Assembly: GCA_903873705.1 (NCBI GenBank)
Contig: CAIQPK010000048.1
Location: forward strand, 103,603 to 167,602
Reading direction: 5' to 3'
From: an uncultured Acidobacteriota bacterium
Lineage (GTDB): Bacteria > Acidobacteriota > Terriglobia > Terriglobales > Acidobacteriaceae
DNA length: 64,000 nt
The notes under the pieces were generated by a model that was not told the origin of the DNA, did no database searches, and saw only the letters and a list, made by a program, of their open reading frames with translations. Of this stretch, positions 25,566 through 33,921 are shown in pieces. Position numbers and translations under genes: made by a program. How positions within the stretch are numbered: position 1 is the stretch's first letter; every line of letters begins with the position of its first letter.

Positions 25566-27271
25566 ACATAGCAAAGCCCCATCCCATTACCGTTGAAGTG
25601 GTACGCAACGCGGTTGTGGCGTATGCCGATGAGATGGCGAATGCCTTATGCAAAGCGGCGTACAACATGATGATCTACGAGGTGCGCGATTTCTGTTGCG
25701 GGCTGATCGATACAAGCGGGCGCATGATTTCGCAGAACCGCGGCGGCCTGCCCATTTTTCTTGCGGACCTGGGTGTCGCCGTCGTTGACGGCATTGAGCG
25801 CTACGGCCTGGACGGTTTTGCGCCCGGCGATGTGGTGATGATGAACTACGGCGCAGTTTGCGGACAGCACCTCAACAACATGGCGGTGTACGCGCCGTGC
25901 TTCTTCGAAGGCAAGCTGGTGGGCTTTGCCGCGAACCGCGCTCATTGGGTAGACATTGGTGGCATGCGCCAGGGTTTTGGCTCGGCGGCCACCACCGAAA
26001 TTTACGGCGAAGGCTTGCAGATTCGTTCGCTCAAGATCTTCGAAGCCGGTAAGCGCAACGAAACGCTTTGGCAGATCATCAACGACAACATTCGCTTTCC
26101 CGATGCCAGCCTGGGCGATCTACGCGCGCAGATGGCTTCGTGCAAGCTCGGCGCACAGCGCTACGCTGAACTGCTTGGACGCTACGGCCAGAACACGGTG
26201 GAAACCTGCGTTGAAACAATCTGGAACCAGGCAGAAACCGCAGCCCGCAGCGTGGTCGCCACGATCCCCGACGGAACCTACACCGCGGAAAGCTTCCTGG
26301 ATAACGATGGCCGAACCTTGGACAAACCGCTGCGGGTGAAGGTAACCGTCAAGATAACGGGCGACAACTTCAACGTTGATTTTTCGGAGATGGAGCCGCA
26401 GGTGAGCGGGCCGCTGAATTCGGGGCGTTCCGGCGGCATTGCCGCGGCACGCGTGGCGTTCAAGGCGTTGACGTCACCCGCCCTCGATGTGAATGAAGGC
26501 TGCTTTCGGCCGCTCGAAGTGACACTGCCAGAGGGCACGATGCTCAGCGCGAAACATCCTGCGGCCATCGGGCTTTGGAGCATAGCGCTGCCCACCGTCA
26601 TCGACACGATTCTGAAGGCGCTGGCACCGGCCATTCCGAGCATGATCCCCGCAGCGCATAAGGGAGACATGGGCGGCTGCTCCTTCTTCGGGACGCGCGA
26701 AGACGGCTCGCGCTTTCTGCTGCTGAACATCTTTGGCGGCGGGTGGGGTGGACGTCCTCATGAAGATGGCGAGTCGAGCAGCGTTTCCGTATGCCAGGGC
26801 GATGTACGCAATACACCCGTCGAGCTGCAGGAGATGAGGTATCCCTTCCTTATCGAGGAGCATGCGCTGCGCGACGGCAGCGGAGGCGCGGGGGAATATC
26901 GTGGCGGTCTGGGCGTGATCGTCCGTTACCGATGCCTCAGGGACTGCAAAGCCAACATCAACTTCGATCGCACCTTGACGCCGCCGTGGGGGCTACATGG
27001 AGGGCTGCCTGCAACACCGAACGAGGGACGCATCCTGCGTGGTGACGGTACGGAAACCATCGTGTACAAAGCCACAGAGATTCAACTCTACGCCGGTGAC
27101 ATGGTGAGCTTTTTGACTGCGGGTGGTGGTGGCTACGGTGAACCCGCTGATCGTGACCCGAAACTTTTGGCGCGCGATGTGGCGATGGAGTTTGTCTCCG
27201 CTGCCGACGTTCGCACGCAGTATGGTGACGCTCTGACAAAGGCTACGGGCGTCGATGGAGCTACGGCCTGA
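25562..27271 (+). CDS. hyuB: Hydantoinase B/oxoprolinase family protein, B subunit
   Basis: A 569-residue protein, the normal HyuB length. Recognisable landmarks are 'PITVEVVRNAVVAYADEMA' at the start, 'RDFCCGLIDTSGRMISQ', 'GDVVMMNYGAVCGQHLNNM', 'ANRAHWVDIGGM' (metal-site region of the family), 'NSGRSGG', and the C-terminal 'GGGWGGRPHEDGESS', 'RDGSGGAGEYRGGLG' and 'AGGGGYGEPADRDP'. It partners HyuA in an ATP-dependent cyclic-amide hydrolase or related carboxylase. Translation is coupled at both ends: 4 bases overlap with hyuA, and its TGA shares a base with the next ATG. Confidence 0.93.
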   Translation: MNIAKPHPITVEVVRNAVVAYADEMANALCKAAYNMMIYEVRDFCCGLIDTSGRMISQNRGGLPIFLADLGVAVVDGIERYGLDGFAPGDVVMMNYGAVCGQHLNNMAVYAPCFFEGKLVGFAANRAHWVDIGGMRQGFGSAATTEIYGEGLQIRSLKIFEAGKRNETLWQIINDNIRFPDASLGDLRAQMASCKLGAQRYAELLGRYGQNTVETCVETIWNQAETAARSVVATIPDGTYTAESFLDNDGRTLDKPLRVKVTVKITGDNFNVDFSEMEPQVSGPLNSGRSGGIAAARVAFKALTSPALDVNEGCFRPLEVTLPEGTMLSAKHPAAIGLWSIALPTVIDTILKALAPAIPSMIPAAHKGDMGGCSFFGTREDGSRFLLLNIFGGGWGGRPHEDGESSSVSVCQGDVRNTPVELQEMRYPFLIEEHALRDGSGGAGEYRGGLGVIVRYRCLRDCKANINFDRTLTPPWGLHGGLPATPNEGRILRGDGTETIVYKATEIQLYAGDMVSFLTAGGGGYGEPADRDPKLLARDVAMEFVSAADVRTQYGDALTKATGVDGATA

Positions 27272-28377
27272 TGAGCGACCCCCTGCTGCTGGAACGGCGC
27301 GCGGCCCTTGGCGACGCGATGGCGGCGGCGGCGCTGGACAGCTTTCTGGTCTACGGCAATGCGTGGCAGGGCGACTACTTTCGCTATGTGGCCGGAGTAC
27401 GTGTGCTGGAAGGGCAGGGAGTCGCCGTCCTGCGTAACGACGGCGAAGTTAGAGTCTACCTGGATAGCGTTGCCGACGCCGAGGCGGGCAAAGCCGAGGC
27501 GAATGGCGCGGAAATCACCTACGCTCCAAACCTGCTCGAAGCTGTAACTACCGAGCTCTACAAGGCGGGTAACCAACGCATCGGAGCCGCACCATTTCGC
27601 CTCCTGCCAAGGCGTCTCGCCGCACGCGACCACGCCATTACCCTTACCGATCAGACCGCGCTGCTCGATCGCCTACTGATGATGAAGTCGCCGCTGGAGT
27701 CCGCGGCTATCCGCCGCGCCGCCGTTCTTGCGGACGCTGGCTATGAGGTCTTCCGGTCAGCCGTTCGCCCGGGCCGCCTGGATTACGAGATTGTTGCGGA
27801 GGTGGAACGCTTCTATCGCACCTCGGGCGTTGAAGACAACTTCATGATAATCGGCGTGGGCGGCCCGGAGGTACGCGGCATGGCGCCGCCATCCGGCAAG
27901 CGCGCGAAGGCCCGTGACATGGTGATCACCGAACTTACACCGTGCGTCGACGGCTATTACGCGCAGATCTGCCGAACGCTCGTGGTGGGTGAACCGAGCG
28001 ACGTGCAACGCAGGGTCTTCGCGATCTATCGCGATGCCATGGAGGCGGGCATTGCAGCAGTTCGCCCTGGCGCCACCGCCGCGGACATCGCGCGTGCGGA
28101 GAACGATGTCTTCCTGGAACACGATCTTGGGATCTACGTCACCAGCGAGTACACACGCGTGCGCGGGCATGGACTCGGCCTGTTCCCCGATTCCAAACCG
28201 CACATCCTCGAAGACGTGTCGACGATGATGGAACCCGGAATGAGCCTTATCGTGCACCCCAACACCTACAACCCGGAGGTGGGCTACGTGGTGCTGGGCG
28301 ACACCGTTGAAGTGACTGAATCAGGTTGCGACGTCTTGTGCAACACACCACGTGAACTCTTCAGCGTTCCGGCGTAG
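27271..28377 (+). CDS. Creatinase/M24-fold protein with degenerate metal site
   Basis: A 368-residue protein with the two-domain creatinase/prolidase plan: an N-terminal alpha/beta domain (~1-125) and a C-terminal pita-bread domain. The second domain shows 'MMKSPLESAAIRRAAVLADAGYE', 'GYYAQICRTLVVGEPSD', 'RGHGLGLFPDS', 'MEPGMSL' and 'DTVEVTESGCDVL'. Against M24 metallopeptidases, ligand positions are changed. The DxxR aspartate is Gln (AQICRT), the 'TIEPG' glutamate is replaced ('IVHPN'), and the final 'E-D' reads 'GD'; the GHG histidine is kept. The GYYxxxxRTL pattern resembles creatinase, a metal-free hydrolase of this fold. Hydrolysis of a linear C-N product of HyuAB is a plausible but unproven role. 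Coupled to hyuB by a TGATG overlap. Confidence 0.82.
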   Translation: MSDPLLLERRAALGDAMAAAALDSFLVYGNAWQGDYFRYVAGVRVLEGQGVAVLRNDGEVRVYLDSVADAEAGKAEANGAEITYAPNLLEAVTTELYKAGNQRIGAAPFRLLPRRLAARDHAITLTDQTALLDRLLMMKSPLESAAIRRAAVLADAGYEVFRSAVRPGRLDYEIVAEVERFYRTSGVEDNFMIIGVGGPEVRGMAPPSGKRAKARDMVITELTPCVDGYYAQICRTLVVGEPSDVQRRVFAIYRDAMEAGIAAVRPGATAADIARAENDVFLEHDLGIYVTSEYTRVRGHGLGLFPDSKPHILEDVSTMMEPGMSLIVHPNTYNPEVGYVVLGDTVEVTESGCDVLCNTPRELFSVPA

Positions 28378-28393
28378 CGGAAAGGGGCGAACT

Positions 28394-29521
28394 ATGCGAC
28401 ATGGATTAATGCGATGGGACCCCAAAGCGCTGCCGGCAGCGGTACTCGAGCAGCGCACGGTGCGGTTGCAGTCCGCTTTGCGCGCAGCGCAGTTCGACGC
28501 ATTGGTGATCTACACGAACATCGTGCGCCCCGCCGCTGTCACGTACCTCACGGCCTTTACACCGTACTGGTCTGACGCGCTGCTGCTGGTACCGCGAGAG
28601 GGGCCGCCCGTGTTTGCAACGGCTTTGTCCAAGCGCGTGGCCAACTGGATCCGCTCCACGAACCCGCTGAGCGAAATAGTGCACTCACCGAAGCCCGGTG
28701 TCGTGATCGGCGAAAGGTTGCGTGCCGATGGGAGCGTGCACCGCGTGGGCGTGTTGGAGTACGACATGCTGCCGGAGGGCATTGCTGAGGACCTGGCTGG
28801 GGCAGTGTCGGATGTGACGTTCGCGGATGCAACGAAGGTGTTCACCTCGGCCCGTAGTGCGATCGATACTTACGAAGCGCGACTGCTGTCGCATGCTGAT
28901 CGCCTCGTGATGAGTGCGCTGGGACAGGAGCGCCCAGCCATCTGTCAGGCCGGGGAGTTGTTGGGCGAGATCGAATATGATCTCCGTTGTGCAGGGGCCG
29001 AAGAGACCTACCTTTCGATCGCAACCGATCTGCACAAAGGCAGTCAGCTGCAACGCAATCCGGGCGCGCGTCCAGTGGGCGCGTACTTCGCGGTCAGCGT
29101 TGCGGCAGCCTGGAAAGGGAGCTGGGTGCGCCGGACGCGCTGTTTTGCGCGTAACGCGGCGGAGCTGCGGGTGGTGAGCGAGTGTGATACCTGGTGGCAT
29201 GGTGCGTTACAGAGCTTTTACAGCGGATCCGGCATCGGCCAGCAGATCAACCTCGCGCTCGCGGCATTGCCCCGGGCCAGCCTGCGCTACTGGGCGGTTG
29301 AGGGATGCCGAGCGAGCTATCCGCTGGAGGTGCTCGGATCGTCGTCATCAACGGATTTCATAGGCTGCCCGGGATCGATCGCCATGCTTTCGGTGGGATT
29401 GGACCTGGATCAGACACCCTGGGTAGTGGCTGCACCGTTCATCGTTGGAGATGATCGTTGGTACCCGCTGACGGGCGATACACAGGATAGAACCACCGCA
29501 AGCGGAGCCGCTCAACCATGA
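28394..29521 (+). CDS. Creatinase N-terminal domain protein with highly degenerate M24-like C-domain
   Basis: A 375-residue protein of the same overall size as its upstream neighbour. The first ~150 residues fit the creatinase/prolidase N-domain ('RLQSALRAAQFDALVIYTN', 'VTYLTAF..YWSDALLLVP'). The second half has the segmentation of an M24 domain ('AIDTYEARLLSHADRLVMSA', 'VAAAWKGSWVRRTRCFA') but none of the five metal-binding residues can be placed. It may be a regulatory or structural partner of the 27271-28377 protein. The start is ATG 28394 because AAAGGGG lies seven bases upstream; the frame extends to 28352 but overlaps the previous gene. Its stop overlaps the next start (ATGA). Confidence 0.72.
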   Translation: MRHGLMRWDPKALPAAVLEQRTVRLQSALRAAQFDALVIYTNIVRPAAVTYLTAFTPYWSDALLLVPREGPPVFATALSKRVANWIRSTNPLSEIVHSPKPGVVIGERLRADGSVHRVGVLEYDMLPEGIAEDLAGAVSDVTFADATKVFTSARSAIDTYEARLLSHADRLVMSALGQERPAICQAGELLGEIEYDLRCAGAEETYLSIATDLHKGSQLQRNPGARPVGAYFAVSVAAAWKGSWVRRTRCFARNAAELRVVSECDTWWHGALQSFYSGSGIGQQINLALAALPRASLRYWAVEGCRASYPLEVLGSSSSTDFIGCPGSIAMLSVGLDLDQTPWVVAAPFIVGDDRWYPLTGDTQDRTTASGAAQP

Positions 29522-30783
29522 TCCAGTTTTGGGCCCAACGGCTCTACCAAACCACCGTCACCTCCGACGTTGCCGGCCTGCATATTGAAGATACTGTCGC
29601 GGCGTTTCTTGCCGGCAGATTCACAACCGACGGTAAGGCGCTTGCCAGCTTGTCGCTTGACAGCACGAGAATTGGAGACCGTGCTGCCATCGCTGCAGCC
29701 ATCGTCCGGCTCACTGAGTGCGATGACATACATGTGGCGAGCTGCATTACTCCTGGTTCGGTGGCCGTACCCATCGCGCTGGCTTACAGCGCCGACAATC
29801 ACGAAGACCATATCGAACGTGCGGTTCACGCTGGGTATGCTGCCGGAATTCAACTCGGGCGCGCGCTCGGAGGCGTCAACGCATTGGCTTCTGGTTGCTG
29901 GCCAACCTTGTTTGTCGCGCCCGTCATGGCGGCCGTTACAGCGTCGGTAGCTCGCGGCGCTACGGCAGATACACTCGCCCATGCCATCGCGTTGTCTCTT
30001 GCTGCGTCAGCGGCACGGATCGGGCGGCCCAGTGGAACGCCGTCAGGCCGTTGGTATCTGTTCGCCGATGCCGTAACCCGTGGGACGCGGGCGGCGCATG
30101 CCGCGAGTCGCGGTTTTCGCGGAGACCTTGCACTGCTCACCGATCCCTGGCTCGCCGCCCAGACGGGATACTCAGACGCAAACCTTGCGCCCATTGAAGA
30201 GGGCGGAGACGCCGACAGCATCTCCGGCACAGGCTTCAAACCGTTCTCGACCGCGCGCCAGGGCGCGAACGCCATCCTCGCATTTCAACAGTTACTGGTT
30301 GAAATCGGCGATCCGCGAGCAATTGAGCGCATTGATGTTGCCGTTCCCGCAATCCATCTTCCACTGCTCACTCGGGCCATCGTGCCGTTTGATCGACTCA
30401 GTACTTTCTCCAATCTGTCCTACCAATTAGGTTGCGCGGCACTCTCACCCGAAACACTCTATGATACGGATCGATCCCATCCGCCAGCGGACGAGGTGTT
30501 GAAGTTTGCACAGCGTGTTGCCATTTCGGGCGATGCCGAGTTGGATGCTCTCCTACCCCATGCGTGGGGAGCCAGAGTTGCTGTAACGATCTCCGGAAAA
30601 TTGCTGCAGGCGGAGGTGATTGAAAGCGAATTCGACGGTCACGCCGTTGGTCTTCGGAAGCAACTCCATCAGAAGTGGCAGCGGCTGCTTTCGCCCTCCG
30701 ACTTTGCGCTGGTCGCGAACATGGCGAAGGAAGGCCATCAGAAACGGAGCGCACAGCGCGCTTTGATGCAATTGATTCGCTAG
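29518..30783 (+). CDS. MmgE/PrpD family protein (cytoplasmic)
   Basis: A 421-residue protein without a signal sequence. The helical N-domain patterns fit the MmgE/PrpD (2-methylcitrate dehydratase-like) family: 'GSVAVPIALAYSADNHEDHI', 'AVHAGYAAGIQLGRALGG', 'ALSLAASAARIGRPSG', 'GTRAAHAASRGFRGDLALL' and a C-terminal alpha/beta lid ('FKPFSTARQGANAILAFQQL'). Members dehydrate or epimerise small hydroxy-, imino- or tricarboxylic acids. The expected conserved 'D..H..H' type residues are only partly visible, so the reaction is not predictable. It is the last gene of the overlapping hyu cluster and may act on the acid released from the cyclic substrate. Confidence 0.82.
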   Translation: MIQFWAQRLYQTTVTSDVAGLHIEDTVAAFLAGRFTTDGKALASLSLDSTRIGDRAAIAAAIVRLTECDDIHVASCITPGSVAVPIALAYSADNHEDHIERAVHAGYAAGIQLGRALGGVNALASGCWPTLFVAPVMAAVTASVARGATADTLAHAIALSLAASAARIGRPSGTPSGRWYLFADAVTRGTRAAHAASRGFRGDLALLTDPWLAAQTGYSDANLAPIEEGGDADSISGTGFKPFSTARQGANAILAFQQLLVEIGDPRAIERIDVAVPAIHLPLLTRAIVPFDRLSTFSNLSYQLGCAALSPETLYDTDRSHPPADEVLKFAQRVAISGDAELDALLPHAWGARVAVTISGKLLQAEVIESEFDGHAVGLRKQLHQKWQRLLSPSDFALVANMAKEGHQKRSAQRALMQLIR

Positions 30784-30803
30784 CAGAACTCCCTACTGCG
30801 GCT

Positions 30804-30960
30804 TCACTGCGATGGCGACAGAGCGCCCGTCCCCTGGCTGGTGAAGCTGCCCAAAGGCGAGAGCGGCGGGCCACTGCCAGATAGCTCCGTGACACTGCCG
30901 GTACCCGAGTTAGTCAGTCGCTCATCGTCGCCGCCGTCGGGCCCAATGCTATTGGGAGCA
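30804..30960 (-). pseudogene. Fragment of an NHL-repeat-type secreted protein
   Basis: On the minus strand one short frame reads 'LTNSGTGSVTELSGSGPP' followed by 'LSPLGSFTSQGTGALSP'. This closely follows the blade pattern (VTNSGSNSVTELS..G..LSP..G) common in acidobacterial NHL/SMP-30-like secreted propellers. It is interrupted by a stop at 30804, and upstream the sense is lost. It appears to be a single decayed blade, not a gene. The rest of 30784-31213 shows nothing else I can support. Confidence 0.45.
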
Positions 30961-31213
30961 CAATGGCTAACAACTTGCCCGCCTCTGGAACGCGGATGTC
31001 GTTGCGCTCTCCCTGAGCGCAATCGGGACATATGGCATCACCTGACCAACGCGATGTGGGCCCGGACCGAGGGGCGAAATCCGATTCCTTTCTTGCACGA
31101 CGATCCGACGTTCGCTGATATACGCAATAGCCCCCTATGCACGCAAATCAGCGTTCCACCTCGGTGCTGATCTTGAATTGCCCTGATGGAATCGGGGGAA
31201 ATATCAGTTCGAC

Positions 31214-31248
31214 TGAAAAAAGACGGGATGAATACATCTCATCCCGTC
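31214..31248 (-). terminator. Rho-independent terminator of the small minus-strand gene
   Basis: Perfect 10-bp arms GACGGGATGA (31222-31231) and TCATCCCGTC (31239-31248) surround a 7-base loop. Six A on the plus strand (31216-31221) make a U-tract for minus-strand RNA. It lies 13 bases beyond the stop of the ORF ending at 31262. Confidence 0.85.
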
Positions 31249-31261
31249 GCTGCGAAAACCT

Positions 31262-31585
31262 CTAAGCCCCGAAATCTAACTTTAAGAGCGACGGTAAATG
31301 CCGCTGCGTCCTTTCTCCATCATCATTCACGTCCCCAAAGAGGATTCGAACTTTAATGCAGAAAAAGCCTAACTCCTCACCCGGAAGACACTCACATATG
31401 TGCAGTACTAACAGGCATTTTCCAGCGCTGTCAATAAGATGACGGCGGTACCCAGCCTGATTAGAAAGCCAAAACAAGCTTTCTGACCGAGATTGGAATC
31501 CGATGAAAGAAAACTTCTCCGCGAGCGACGGGACTTCTCCGGGCGGACCGAAAGACTGCAGATGCACACAAAAATACGGTTTCAT
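31262..31585 (-). CDS. Small protein of unknown function (orphan)
   Basis: A 107-residue frame, 'MKPYFCVHLQSFGPPGEV' to 'LPSLLKLDFGA', that matches no family I know. Support comes from the strong intrinsic terminator immediately downstream in the right orientation, and from the absence of any competing gene. Against it, no clear Shine-Dalgarno precedes the ATG, and the frame stays open ~30 codons upstream without a start, which would suit a 5'-truncated or frameshifted gene. Third-codon GC is clearly lower than in the neighbours, suggesting foreign origin or weak selection. Five cysteines are present and there is no signal peptide. It may be a real small gene, a remnant, or part of a non-coding transcript. 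Confidence 0.5.
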   Translation of the reverse strand: MKPYFCVHLQSFGPPGEVPSLAEKFSFIGFQSRSESLFWLSNQAGYRRHLIDSAGKCLLVLHICECLPGEELGFFCIKVRILFGDVNDDGERTQRHLPSLLKLDFGA

Positions 31586-31597
31586 GGCTAGTAACGA

Positions 31598-31621
31598 ACG
31601 TTTCGCCTCTCCGTGAAACGT
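31598..31621. promoter_or_regulatory. Inverted repeat upstream of the small orphan ORF
   Basis: ACGTTTC (31598-31604) and GAAACGT (31615-31621) form a perfect 7-bp dyad with a 10-base centre, 12 bases upstream of the minus-strand ATG at 31585. In minus-strand RNA the loop carries GGAGAGG, so it may be an operator or an RNA hairpin. Confidence 0.4.
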
Positions 31622-31798
31622 GGCAAGTAGCTGTAAATGCTGAGCAGCTCCAGCAAAAAGAATGAAGTCGGGTCATGCTGTTTCATCACTCTCACCATGG
31701 GCGCATACCTTGTTTTTACACCTGGGATGAGGATGTAACTGCACCTATTTCTCGAATAGCGGCCTGAAATGTAGTTATGCCGACCGAAATTCGAACAG

Positions 31799-31824
31799 AA
31801 AAATAAAACAATGGTTTTATTTTT
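31799..31824. other. AT-rich perfect hairpin
   Basis: AAAAATAAAAC (31799-31809) pairs exactly with GTTTTATTTTT (31814-31824) around a 4-base loop. It sits in the A/T-rich part of the 31586-32168 intergenic region, where no gene is visible. It may be a boundary or recombination scar. Confidence 0.5.
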
Positions 31825-31969
31825 TCACCTTTCCTATGGGTACAAATTGAGGGCGCCGGTGGACGTGACACGGTCTCGTAAAGAGTCGCCTGACTTCCGT
31901 TTCTAAAACGCGAATAAGTACCTCCTAGGGCGGAGCCGTTGGCTTGAGATGCGTCTTCTCCTCATTTCC

Positions 31970-31997
31970 TTGCATTATGTCCGTCCTCCTATATACA
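31970..31997 (+). promoter_or_regulatory. Candidate sigma-70-type promoter for the Tat MmgE/PrpD gene
   Basis: TTGCAT (31970-31975) and TATACA (31992-31997) with a 16-base spacer, ~170 bases before the ATG at 32169. Assigned by eye. Confidence 0.4.
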
Positions 31998-32168
31998 ATT
32001 CGCCCGCGATCCAATAAGAGTAGCGAGCGAACATACCGATAGTTCCTGACTGATCTATCTGTGCAGATCTACCTGCGGGTCAGCCTGGGGGTGGACGGTG
32101 AAGGTTCGCTGTCAATGGCTTTCTTACAAGTTTCCGGCTAGTGCGTAGTCGATTATCGAAAGGGAAAA

Positions 32169-33785
32169 ATGAAAACACGTTCAAAGGAGATAGATCCTAC
32201 CCGCGATGCCGACCTCCGCCTGGACCGCCGCGATCTGATGAAGTTGGGCGCCGGCGCCGTGGGTATGGCTGCACTGGCAGCGGCACCGAAGGCAGCGGGG
32301 GGGCAGGCACGAGGCGGGCAGGATGCTCCCCCGGCGCCGGGATCCATGCGCAAGCCGGGTGAGATCGCTCCGTTCACCATGGCCGGCTACAAGAATGACT
32401 ACGGCCGACTAAATGGCAATGGGCCGATGGACGACACGACGGCGAAGATCGTGAAGTGGGTGCACGGGTTCAAAGAGACCGACGTGACGCCGGCGGCGAA
32501 GAAGCAGTTCGATCGCACAATGATCGACTCGTTGGCTGCGCTGGTGGCGGGATTTGAAGAGGAGGCGCCGCGGCTTTCGGCCAAGGTGGCCAGCATGGCG
32601 CGTTCTACCAACTCCGAGAAGTGCACGGTGCTGGGCTACGGCATTGAGACGACGCCCGAGTTGGCTACCTTCGTAAACGGCGCCCTGCTGCGCGAGGTGG
32701 ACTTCAACGACACCGAGCATGGCGTGCACTACAGCGTGCTGATTCCGGCTGCGCTTTCGATGGGTGAAGCACTGCACCGGAGTGGGTCCGAGGTGATGGC
32801 CGCGATCGTTGTGGGGTACGAGATTTCGGCTACTCCTGCGGGGCATGAGTCAGTGATTGCGGCGATGGTTGCAGGCAAGCTGATGCGTCTGGACGAGGAT
32901 CGCCTGGCCAATGCGCTCACGATGGCATTGACGCCGCACATTGCCCTGAATAAGGGCGTTGGTGCGATGTCGATGTGGAAGGGTCTGCGCAGCACCGAGG
33001 CGGTGAAGTGTGGCGTGTGGGCGGCGTTGCTGGCTCGCGAGGGGATCACGGGTCCGCCCCAACCGTTTGAAGGGCGCGGCGGATACTGGGCGAGCCAGAA
33101 GGGGGGACGCGGCATGTTGCCGAATGGCATGGGACGCGACTTCACGCTGCCGCTCGAATCCGGTGCCCTGCAAATGGAGGAGAACTGGTTCAAGCGGAGA
33201 CCGGCGGAGGCGTCATCGCAGGGCATTCTTTACCTCATGCCGGAGATCAGGGCGTGGGTGGGCAATCCCGGCGATATTTCGTGGCTGCACATCGATACTT
33301 CCTACGGCAACTGGGAAGAGATTTGCGATGCGCCGAAGTGGGACCCGCGCAATCGGCAGACGGCCGACCATAGCCTCCCCTACATTACGGCGCGAGCGCT
33401 GCTGGACGGCGATGTGTACCTGGACTCGTTCAACGAAGAGAAGTACAACGAACCGGCAGCACGCGCGCTGCTCGCGAAGACGAGCGTCGCCGGCGTTAAC
33501 GGATGGGTCGGGTTGGGTGCGGCACGCATCACAATCACCAAGAAGTCCGGCGAGTCGAAGTGGTGGGACACCTACGAAGGCAAACGCATCGTTACCGATG
33601 CCGATTATCCGCCGTTGACCACCGAAGAGCTGAAGGCGAAGTTCGATCGCTCCTGCAACTTCCGCAAGGTGGCTCCGGCGCAGCGCGACCAGGCTTACAA
33701 AGTCTGGGGCAATATCAGCGAGCTCAAAGATTTCGGCGACGCCATGAAGGTGATGGCAAAGTTTGGTCAGCCCAAACCCCTGTAA
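32169..33785 (+). CDS. Tat-exported MmgE/PrpD family protein
   Basis: A 538-residue protein. A twin-arginine signal is clear: 'RRDLMKLGAGAVGMAALAAA' (residues ~19-38), with a likely cleavage region before 'QARGGQDAPP'. The mature part follows the MmgE/PrpD fold: 'AAKKQFDRTMIDSLAALVAG', 'TPELATFVNGALLREVDFND', 'SVLIPAALSMGEALHRSG', 'VGYEI', 'GVWAALLAREGITGPPQPFE', then 'NWFKRRPAEASSQG' and 'DHSLPYITARALLDGDVYL'. Most family members are cytoplasmic, so periplasmic export is unusual. AAAGGG upstream of ATG 32169 sets the start. It is a paralog of the 57098-58666 protein, sharing the ~60-residue linker style and the YK(N)xYGR and NGPMDD motifs. A beta-propeller gene follows by 136 bases. Confidence 0.88.
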   Translation: MKTRSKEIDPTRDADLRLDRRDLMKLGAGAVGMAALAAAPKAAGGQARGGQDAPPAPGSMRKPGEIAPFTMAGYKNDYGRLNGNGPMDDTTAKIVKWVHGFKETDVTPAAKKQFDRTMIDSLAALVAGFEEEAPRLSAKVASMARSTNSEKCTVLGYGIETTPELATFVNGALLREVDFNDTEHGVHYSVLIPAALSMGEALHRSGSEVMAAIVVGYEISATPAGHESVIAAMVAGKLMRLDEDRLANALTMALTPHIALNKGVGAMSMWKGLRSTEAVKCGVWAALLAREGITGPPQPFEGRGGYWASQKGGRGMLPNGMGRDFTLPLESGALQMEENWFKRRPAEASSQGILYLMPEIRAWVGNPGDISWLHIDTSYGNWEEICDAPKWDPRNRQTADHSLPYITARALLDGDVYLDSFNEEKYNEPAARALLAKTSVAGVNGWVGLGAARITITKKSGESKWWDTYEGKRIVTDADYPPLTTEELKAKFDRSCNFRKVAPAQRDQAYKVWGNISELKDFGDAMKVMAKFGQPKPL

Positions 33786-33921
33786 CCGGCCGAAAGCACT
33801 TGGCCGGCAACTTGACTCGTTGTTTCGATGGAAGAAATTTCCTTGCGGAGCCGACGGCGAAACGATGCTTGCCGGCGCCCTTTATGCAGCACTTAGCCCA
33901 ATTATTGCCCGAGGTGGATGT

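Noticed and set aside
30841..31170. Plus-strand frame of 109 codons after the hyu cluster
   Set aside because: Pro/Ser/Arg-rich with no family match; the opposite strand gives better protein-like sequence (NHL blade).
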